Shown in pieces: positions 17,326-23,639 of a DNA stretch of 64,000 bases (the stretch's first letter is position 1; each line of letters opens with the position of its first letter). Position numbers and translations under genes: made by a program. Below the pieces are notes generated by a model, which was not told the DNA's origin, searched no databases, and worked only from the letters and a program-made list of their open reading frames with translations. The stretch is from Planomonospora sp. ID67723 (lineage in GTDB: Bacteria; Actinomycetota; Actinomycetes; Streptosporangiales; Streptosporangiaceae), in the NCBI RefSeq assembly GCF_015711605.1, contig NZ_JABTEZ010000001.1, forward strand, positions 1,826,001 through 1,890,000, written 5' to 3'.

Positions 17326-18213
17326 ATGAGGGCCTATTCGCTGGACGACGTCCGTGCCACCTGCAAAGCCAAAGACTCCTGGTGGACCGTTTTCCTGGTC
17401 GACCCGGTGGCGTGCCGGATCACGCTGCTGGTGGCCAACCACACGGCCATCACACCCAACGGGCTCTCCCGTTTCTCGCTCATTCTCGGTACGGCCTCGG
17501 CGGTCTGGTTCGCGGCGGGACAGCTCGCGGCGGGGGCCGCGCTGTTCTACCTGAGCTTCATGGTCGACTGCATGGACGGGAAGATCGCCCGGCTCAAGGG
17601 GACCGGGACCGTCTTCGGTCTCTGGATCGACTACGTGGGCGACCGGATCCGGGTGGTCTGCTGCTCGGTCGGGCTGGCGTTCGGCCAGTACGCGGCCACC
17701 GGTGAACTGGTCTACATCCTGCTCGGCACGGGGGTCGCCGTGCTGGACCTCTTCCGCTACGTGAACGCCCCGCAGATGAAGCGGGTGCGCGACGCGGTCA
17801 GGGAGAGCTGGCCGGCGCACGAGGCCGCGGCGGCTCCGGGGGAGGTCTCGGTGACCCGCGCGGAGGTCTCCGCGGTGCTCGCGGAGGCCACCTCGCTGAT
17901 CGAGGCCTCGGCGGCCTCCCGGACGCGGGGCCTGCGGGGGCTGCTCGGGGGATACCGTCTGATCGGCCCCTTCCTCGCCCGCTACCGGGTCCGCACCCAT
18001 CTGGTGAGCGGCATCGAGTTCCACGCCGCGGTCTTCGTGGTGGCGCCGCTGCTCGGCAGCCGGGCGCTGCTGCCCGTCTCGACCGCCGCCGGCGCCCTGC
18101 TCCTGCTGAACGAGGTCTACCTGATCTACCGGTTGTGGCGGTTCACCCGGATGCCCGCGCCCGCCGTGCCCGCCGCGCCGGCTCCGCACGACGCGCAGCG
18201 CGTACCCGCCTGA
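17326..18213 (+). CDS. CDP-alcohol phosphatidyltransferase family protein, cassette copy 1
   Basis: This 295-residue membrane enzyme contains the full family signature D-G-x2-A-R-x8-G-x3-D-x3-D (DGKIARLKGTGTVF, then GLWIDYVGD, about 85-107). Members displace CMP from a CDP-alcohol or CDP-diacylglycerol with a second alcohol. Several helices flank the motif, and two more lie near the C-terminus (FHAAVFVVAPLLG, AGALLLLNEVYLIYRLW). The middle (about 160-210) is a variable charged insert. I chose ATG 17326 over 17314 because the paralogue at 19457 starts with the same MRAYSLDDV. It is paired with a sulfotransferase gene downstream. The substrates are unknown. Confidence 0.85.
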   Translation: MRAYSLDDVRATCKAKDSWWTVFLVDPVACRITLLVANHTAITPNGLSRFSLILGTASAVWFAAGQLAAGAALFYLSFMVDCMDGKIARLKGTGTVFGLWIDYVGDRIRVVCCSVGLAFGQYAATGELVYILLGTGVAVLDLFRYVNAPQMKRVRDAVRESWPAHEAAAAPGEVSVTRAEVSAVLAEATSLIEASAASRTRGLRGLLGGYRLIGPFLARYRVRTHLVSGIEFHAAVFVVAPLLGSRALLPVSTAAGALLLLNEVYLIYRLWRFTRMPAPAVPAAPAPHDAQRVPA

Positions 18214-18248
18214 CCGGTACGGCGCGTCCCGCCTGACCGGCGCCCTGC

Positions 18249-18293
18249 GACCGGCACACCTTCTGATCGATTTCTCCACGGGGGTTCGTTGTG
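18249..18293 (+). repeat. Conserved intergenic spacer, cassette copy 1
   Basis: The segment between the phosphotransferase and sulfotransferase genes is nearly identical to 20339-20384, with one 1-nt indel. It contains GATCGATTTCTCCACG followed by GGGGG, which serves as the ribosome site about 10 bp before the ATG. Confidence 0.85.
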
Positions 18294-19340
18294 ATGCAGT
18301 CCGACCGGCCGATCTTCGTCATCGGCTGCCCGCGCTCCGGCACCACCATGCTGCAGCTGATGTTGCACGCCCACCCGCGCATCGCCATCCCGCCGGAGAC
18401 CCGGTTCATGGTCGCGGCCTACCAGCGGCGGCGGCGTTTCGGCGACCTGGCCGACCCGGCCCGCCGGCGCGAGTTCGCCGAGTGGCTGGTGGGGCGGCGG
18501 CAGAACCGGTTCCAGGACCTGGGGCTGGACGCCGCCGAGGTGACCGAGCAGATCGTCACCGGCCCGCCGACGCTCGGCTCGGCGCTGGGCATCGTGCTGC
18601 GCGCCTACGCGGCCCGGTTCGGCAAGCCGCGCTGGGGCGACAAGCGGCCGTCGTACTTCAAGAGCGTGGACGTGCTGCTCCGGCTCTTCCCGGACGCCCA
18701 GTTCGTCCACCTGATCAGGGACGGCCGCGACTGCGTGGCCTCGCTGAAGGAGATGCCCTGGTACAACAAGGAGATCTACCATGCGATCTCCGTCTGGGCC
18801 GAGGCGATCGACTTCGCCCGCCGCCGCGCCGCCAAGCTCCCTGCGGGCAGCTACCACGAGATGCGCTACGAGAACCTCACGGCCCACCCCGAGGCCGAGC
18901 TCGCCCGGCTGTGCGCGTTCCTCGGCGAGGAGTACGACCCGGCGATGTGCGAGCCGAGCCGGGTGGCGGGCGTCGCCGTACCGGAGCACAAGACCTGGCA
19001 CAGCAACACCCACGGCGAGGTGACCACCGCCCGGTCCGGCTCGTGGAAGTCGCGGCTGGAGCCGTGGGAGGCCTCGTTGTGCGAGACCGTCCTCGCCGAC
19101 CGGCTCCAGGCCTACGGCTACGAGCTCGGCGGAACCCCCAAGGCCGAGCGCTCGCACATCCTCGCCTACGAGCACACCGCGGCCAAGCGGAAGCTGTCCA
19201 GAACCAAGCGGGCCACCCTCGACCGGCTGATACGGCTCCGCGAGCCCAACCCGCTGGCGGCCAGGCTCACCGCCGAGGAGCTGAAGCTGGCCGGGATCCC
19301 GGTCCGCCGCGACGAGTCCGTCCTCGCCGGAACACGCTGA
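18294..19340 (+). CDS. Sulfotransferase family protein, cassette copy 1
   Basis: This 348-residue protein has the PAPS 5'-phosphosulfate loop IGCPRSGTTMLQLM (about 9-22) and the 3'-phosphate motif HLIRDGRDCVASLKEM (about 139-154). It also has WGDKRPSYF and a C-terminal SGSWKSRLEPWE segment, all as expected for Sulfotransfer_1/3 enzymes. It would sulfate a hydroxyl of a sugar or lipid. ATG 18294 is preferred to GTG 18291 because both paralogues start MQSDRPIF. It is about as close to the third copy (21398) as to the second (20385), so the copies have shuffled or converged. Confidence 0.88.
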   Translation: MQSDRPIFVIGCPRSGTTMLQLMLHAHPRIAIPPETRFMVAAYQRRRRFGDLADPARRREFAEWLVGRRQNRFQDLGLDAAEVTEQIVTGPPTLGSALGIVLRAYAARFGKPRWGDKRPSYFKSVDVLLRLFPDAQFVHLIRDGRDCVASLKEMPWYNKEIYHAISVWAEAIDFARRRAAKLPAGSYHEMRYENLTAHPEAELARLCAFLGEEYDPAMCEPSRVAGVAVPEHKTWHSNTHGEVTTARSGSWKSRLEPWEASLCETVLADRLQAYGYELGGTPKAERSHILAYEHTAAKRKLSRTKRATLDRLIRLREPNPLAARLTAEELKLAGIPVRRDESVLAGTR

Positions 19341-19376
19341 ACCCACCGGAACGGTCGTGGCGCACCGGCCCGGGAT

Positions 19377-19456
19377 GGTCAAGAACTGGCATGGAGACCT
19401 TCCGTTAGTTACAGACAGTCAATGCCGGTGGGTGTGGTGTCGCCATCCTGGCCTGT
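19377..19456 (+). promoter_or_regulatory. Conserved 80-bp leader, copy 2
   Basis: This is the second copy of the leader described at 17246-17325, at the same distance from the start codon of the second phosphotransferase gene. The region begins 36 bp after the stop of the preceding sulfotransferase gene. Confidence 0.7.
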
Positions 19457-20326
19457 ATGAGGGCCTACTCGTTGGACGACGTTCACGCGACGCGCAAGCA
19501 GAGAGATTCGTGGTGGACGGTCTTCCTGGTCGATCCGGTGGCGTGCCGGCTCACCGTGCACGTCGCCAACCACACGGCCGTCACGCCCAACGGCCTCACC
19601 TGCCTCTCGTTGGCGCTCGGCCTGGGGGCGGCGGTCTGGTTCGCGGCGGGACAGCTCGTGGCGGGGGCCGCGCTGTTCTACCTGAGCTTCATGGTCGACT
19701 GCATGGACGGGAAGATCGCCCGGCTCAAGGGGACCGGGACCGTCTTCGGTCTCTGGATCGACTTCGTGGGCGACCGGATCCGGGAGATCTGCTGCGCGAC
19801 CGGCCTGGCGTTCGGCCAGTACGCGGCCACCGGGGACCTCTCCTACATCCTGCTCGGCGCCGGGGTGACGGTGCTGGACCTCTTCCGCTACGTGAACGCC
19901 CCGCAGATGAGGCGGGTGCGCGAGGCGGTCAGGGAGAACCGGCTCCCGCGTGACGCCGCGGAGACGGGGGCCATCACGCCGGCCGGGGCGTCGCTGGAGG
20001 ACTCCATCGAGTCGCAGGTCGGGGAGGACCCCACCGTCCAGCCCCCCTGGGGCGCCCGGCAGGTGCTGCGGAGATACCGGAGGCTCGGCCGGGCACTCGG
20101 CCGCCATCGGGTCCGCCCGCACCTGATGAGCGGCATCGAGTTCCACGCCGCGGTCTTCGTGGTGGCGCCGCTGCTCGGCAGCCGGGCGCTGCTGCCCGTC
20201 TCGACCGCCGCCGGCGCCCTGCTCCTGCTGAACGAGATCTTCCTGATCTACCTGCTGTGGTTGTACACCCGGACGGCGGCGCCCGCCGCGCCGATCCCGT
20301 CCGCCGCCCCGCGCCTGCCTGCCTGA
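19457..20326 (+). CDS. CDP-alcohol phosphatidyltransferase family protein, cassette copy 2
   Basis: This 289-residue paralogue of the 17326 product shares long identical runs, including the catalytic DGKIARLKGTGTVF and the C-terminal SGIEFHAAVFVVAPLLGS. The central insert (about 155-205) has diverged, so conserved catalysis with changed partner or substrate recognition is plausible. The catalytic signature is intact (GLWIDFVGD). The start is ATG 19457, directly behind the conserved leader. It forms the second phosphotransferase-sulfotransferase pair of a tandem duplication. Confidence 0.85.
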   Translation: MRAYSLDDVHATRKQRDSWWTVFLVDPVACRLTVHVANHTAVTPNGLTCLSLALGLGAAVWFAAGQLVAGAALFYLSFMVDCMDGKIARLKGTGTVFGLWIDFVGDRIREICCATGLAFGQYAATGDLSYILLGAGVTVLDLFRYVNAPQMRRVREAVRENRLPRDAAETGAITPAGASLEDSIESQVGEDPTVQPPWGARQVLRRYRRLGRALGRHRVRPHLMSGIEFHAAVFVVAPLLGSRALLPVSTAAGALLLLNEIFLIYLLWLYTRTAAPAAPIPSAAPRLPA

Positions 20327-20338
20327 CCGGCCCGCCGC

Positions 20339-20384
20339 GACCGGCACACCTGTCTGATCGATTTCTCCACGGGGGTTCGTTGTA
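20339..20384 (+). repeat. Conserved intergenic spacer, cassette copy 2
   Basis: Counterpart of 18249-18293, identical except for a 1-nt insertion and the base before the ATG. It supplies the GGGGG ribosome site of the second sulfotransferase gene. Confidence 0.85.
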
Positions 20385-21395
20385 ATGCAGTCCGACCGGC
20401 CGATCTTCGTCATCGGCTGCCCGCGCTCCGGCACCACCATGCTGCAGCTGATGCTCCACTCGCACCCGCGCATCGCGGTGCCGCCGGAGACCCGCTTCCT
20501 GGTGCCCGGCTACTACCGCAGGTTCGGCTTCGGCGACCTGCGGGAGGAGGCCAACCGGCGTCGGCTGGGTCAGTGGATCGTGAGCGACAAGGACACCAAG
20601 TTCAAGGAGCTCAAGCTGGACGGGGACCGGTTCGTCGAGGATGTCGTCGCCGGGCCGCCCACCCTCGGCTCGGCGATCGGCATCGCCTTCCGGTCCTATG
20701 CCGAGCAGTACGGCAAGGCCCGCTGGGGTGACAAGCGGCCGAGCTACTACCACTACGTGGACCTCATCCTGCGGCTGTTCCCCGACGCCCAGTTCATCCA
20801 CCTGATCAGGGACGGCCGGGACTGCGTGGCCTCGCTGAAGGAGATGCCCTGGTACGGCAAGGACGTCTTCCACGCGGTGAACAACTGGGCCGAGGCCATC
20901 GACTTCGGCCGCCGCCACGCCAAGCGGCTGCCGGCCGACAGCTACTACGAGCTGCGCTACGAGGACCTCACCGCCTCCCCGGAGACCGAGCTCGCCAAGC
21001 TGTGCGCGTTCCTCGGCGAGGAGTACGACCCCGCGATGAGCGAGCCGAGCCACGTGGCGAAGATGGCGATCCCGCAGCACAAGGTCTGGCACAGCAACAC
21101 CCACGGCGAGGTGACCACCGCCCGGTCCGGCTCGTGGAAGTCGCGGCTGGAGCCGTGGGAGATCTCGCTGTGCGAGACCGTGCTCGCCGAGCGGCTGGAA
21201 TCCTTCGGCTACGAGCTGACCGGTGCGCCCGAGGCGAAGAAGGCCCACGCCGCGGAGGTGGCCAGGGTCGCGGCCAAACGGCGGGCGGCCCGCCGGCGCA
21301 AGGACCTGAGGGACCGGATCAACCGGTTGCGTGAGCCCGGCCCGGTGGCCGCGCAACTGACCACCGGGCAGCTGGGCGAGCTGGTGAAGGCCTGA
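20385..21395 (+). CDS. Sulfotransferase family protein, cassette copy 2
   Basis: This 336-residue protein has the same PAPS motifs as its neighbours (CPRSGTTMLQLM and HLIRDGRDCVASLKEM). Residues about 40-95 differ strongly (YYRRFGFGDLREEANRRRLG against YQRRRRFGDLADPARRREFA), which is where acceptor specificity would be expected. The C-terminal 40 residues are also distinct and rich in Arg, Lys and Ala. It ends 2 bp before the third sulfotransferase gene, so the two are co-translated or tightly coupled. Confidence 0.88.
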   Translation: MQSDRPIFVIGCPRSGTTMLQLMLHSHPRIAVPPETRFLVPGYYRRFGFGDLREEANRRRLGQWIVSDKDTKFKELKLDGDRFVEDVVAGPPTLGSAIGIAFRSYAEQYGKARWGDKRPSYYHYVDLILRLFPDAQFIHLIRDGRDCVASLKEMPWYGKDVFHAVNNWAEAIDFGRRHAKRLPADSYYELRYEDLTASPETELAKLCAFLGEEYDPAMSEPSHVAKMAIPQHKVWHSNTHGEVTTARSGSWKSRLEPWEISLCETVLAERLESFGYELTGAPEAKKAHAAEVARVAAKRRAARRRKDLRDRINRLREPGPVAAQLTTGQLGELVKA

Positions 21396-21397
21396 CG

Positions 21398-22456
21398 ATG
21401 CAGTCCGACCGCCCGATCTTCATCGTGGGCTGCCCCCGCTCCGGGACGACGCTGCTCCAGCTCATGACGCACGCCCACCCGCGCATCGCCATCCCGCCGG
21501 AGACCCGGTTCATGGTCGCGGCCTACCAGCGGCGGCTGCGCTTCGGCGACCTGGCCGACCCGATCTGCCGGCGCGAGCTCGCCGAGTGGGTCGTCGGCCG
21601 CAGGCAGCACCGGTTCCAGGACCTGGGGCTGGACGCCGCCGAGGTGGCCAGGGAGATCGCCACCGGCCCGCCCACGCTCGGCTCGGCGCTGGGCATCGTG
21701 CTGCGCGCCTACGCGGCCCGGTTCGGCAAGCCGCGCTGGGGCGACAAGCGGCCGGGGTACTTCCAGAGCGCGGACGTGCTGCTCCGGCTCTTCCCGGACG
21801 CCCAGTTCGTCCACCTGATCAGGGACGGCCGCGACTGCGTGGCCTCGCTGAAGGAGATGCCCTGGCACACCGGGAACGTCTACAGCGCGATCTCCGTCTG
21901 GGCCGAGGCGATCGACTTCGCCCGGTACGGCGCGCCCCGGCTTCCCGAGGACAGCTACCACGAGCTGCGGTACGAGGACCTGACCCGCGATCCGGAGACG
22001 TCGCTGCGCGGGCTGTGCGACTTCCTCGGGGAGGAGTACGACCCGGCGATGTGCGAGCCGGACCGGGTGGCGGGCGTCGCCGTGCCCGCCCGCAAGACCT
22101 GGCACAAGCGCACCCACGACAAGGTGACGACCACCCGGTCCGGCTCGTGGAAGTCGCGGCTGTCCCCGCAGGAGATCTCGCTGTGCGAGACCGTGCTCGC
22201 CGAGCGGCTGGAGTCCTTCGGCTACGAGCTCAGCGGGGCCCCGAAGGCCGAGCGCTCGCAGATCATCGCCTACGAGCACACCGCGGCCAAGCGGAAGCTG
22301 GCGCGGGCCAAGCGGGTCGCCTTCGACCGGCTGGTACGGCTCCGCGAGCCGAACCCCCTGGCGGCCAGGCTCACCAGCGGGGAGTTAGAGCTGGCGGGCA
22401 TCCCCGTGCCCCGCCGCGAGCAGCCGGTCCCCGTCAGCGGGTCCGTCAGCGGGTGA
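21398..22456 (+). CDS. Sulfotransferase family protein, third copy
   Basis: This 352-residue enzyme has intact PAPS motifs (VGCPRSGTTLLQLM and HLIRDGRDCVASLKEMPW) and is very close to the 18294 product over its whole length. It lacks a phosphotransferase partner of its own and starts 2 bp after the previous stop. Its last 11 bp overlap the end of the convergent GT4 gene. It probably arose from the cassette duplication with loss of one phosphotransferase gene. Confidence 0.88.
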   Translation: MQSDRPIFIVGCPRSGTTLLQLMTHAHPRIAIPPETRFMVAAYQRRLRFGDLADPICRRELAEWVVGRRQHRFQDLGLDAAEVAREIATGPPTLGSALGIVLRAYAARFGKPRWGDKRPGYFQSADVLLRLFPDAQFVHLIRDGRDCVASLKEMPWHTGNVYSAISVWAEAIDFARYGAPRLPEDSYHELRYEDLTRDPETSLRGLCDFLGEEYDPAMCEPDRVAGVAVPARKTWHKRTHDKVTTTRSGSWKSRLSPQEISLCETVLAERLESFGYELSGAPKAERSQIIAYEHTAAKRKLARAKRVAFDRLVRLREPNPLAARLTSGELELAGIPVPRREQPVPVSGSVSG

Positions 22457-23534
22457 CGTTCTCGAAGAGCGCCTCCCAGCGGTCCAGGACCCGCTCCAGC
22501 CTGAACTCCCGGGCATGCGCGCGGGCGGCGGCTCCCAGCCGCCGCCGCTCGCGCACCGAGCCCATCAGCCCGGCCAGCGCCGCCGCGAACGCGTCCACGT
22601 CGGCCGGGGGAGCCAGCAGCCCGGTCTCCCCGTCGAGGACCAGGGAGCGCACCCCGCCCGACACGTCGAACGCCACCGACGGCACGCCGTACGAGGCGGC
22701 CTCCCCGACCACCAGCGGCAGCCCTTCGTGCTCGCTGGACAGGCCCAGCACCGACCCGGAGAGGTACTCGCGTCCCATCTCCGCCGCGGGGACCGCCCCC
22801 CGGAACACCACCCGGTCCGCCACCCCGCAGGCCAGCGCGTGCGCACGCAGCCGCTCCCGCTCGTCGCCCTCGCCGATCAGGTGCAGCTCCCAGCTCTCCG
22901 CCGCGTCCCGGCAGGCCAGGGCGAAGGCCGAGATCAGCCGGTCGAACCGCTTGACCCCCTCCAGCCTGCCGACTCCGAGCACCCGGTGACCGGTCAGTCC
23001 GGCCGCCCGTGAAGGCCAGTCCGGCAGCGGGTTCGGCAGGGACCAGACGTTGGGCAGCAGCGCGTGCTCCGAGAACAGCCACGCGTCGTCCTCGCTGACG
23101 AACACCGCCTTCTCCAGCCCGCCGTAATGCCCGCGGACCGACCCGAGGTGCCAGGAGCCCCGCGCGTGCTGGTAGGAGCCGTGGTACTGGCCGATCGGGA
23201 GCAGGTGCCCGGGCAGCAGGCTCTTCAGCCGCGTGACCACGCCAGGTGAGGTCATCACCGCGAAGCCCGGAGCCAGCCGGTCGAACAGCTCCCCGAGCCG
23301 CCGTCGCTCACGCCGCATGGCCGGCCCGGAGACCTTCCCCATGAGCGTCCGGTGGATCACGTGGCGGTGGTAGGCGGGCCGCTCCACGTAACGGAACGGG
23401 CGTTCCGCCCGGTGCAGCCCCACCACGTGCACGTCGTGCCCCCGACCGGCGAGACCCTGGGCCACGGTGTGCGTGACCCGCTGGATCCCGCCCAGGGTGT
23501 CGGCGTCCATACAGGCGAACAGGACTGTGCTCAT
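22446..23534 (-). CDS. GT4 family glycosyltransferase
   Basis: This 362-residue retaining GT-B enzyme has DTLGGIQRVTHTVAQGL near the N-terminus and RVLGVGRLEGVKRFDRLI in the middle. The C-terminal sugar-nucleotide site reads LGLSSEHEGLPLVVGEAASY, followed by a DGETGLLAPP loop. ATG 23534 is chosen; GAGGAGG lies about 12 bp upstream, and the alternative GTG 23555 would overlap that site. It probably contributes a sugar to the same glycan as the facing cluster. It converges with the third sulfotransferase gene. Confidence 0.88.
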   Translation of the reverse strand: MSTVLFACMDADTLGGIQRVTHTVAQGLAGRGHDVHVVGLHRAERPFRYVERPAYHRHVIHRTLMGKVSGPAMRRERRRLGELFDRLAPGFAVMTSPGVVTRLKSLLPGHLLPIGQYHGSYQHARGSWHLGSVRGHYGGLEKAVFVSEDDAWLFSEHALLPNVWSLPNPLPDWPSRAAGLTGHRVLGVGRLEGVKRFDRLISAFALACRDAAESWELHLIGEGDERERLRAHALACGVADRVVFRGAVPAAEMGREYLSGSVLGLSSEHEGLPLVVGEAASYGVPSVAFDVSGGVRSLVLDGETGLLAPPADVDAFAAALAGLMGSVRERRRLGAAARAHAREFRLERVLDRWEALFENVTR

Positions 23535-23639
23535 GGGTCGCTCACGCCTCCTCACTCACTCCGCGGACGGTCTCGTGCCTCGGCCTGCCGCTGTGTTCGC
23601 TGCGTCGGGTTCGCTCCCGGCTCCCCACCCGACCGGGGC

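Noticed and set aside
17246-22456. Mobile element as the cause of the duplicated cassettes
   Set aside because: No transposase, terminal inverted repeat or target-site duplication is seen; unequal recombination explains the pattern.
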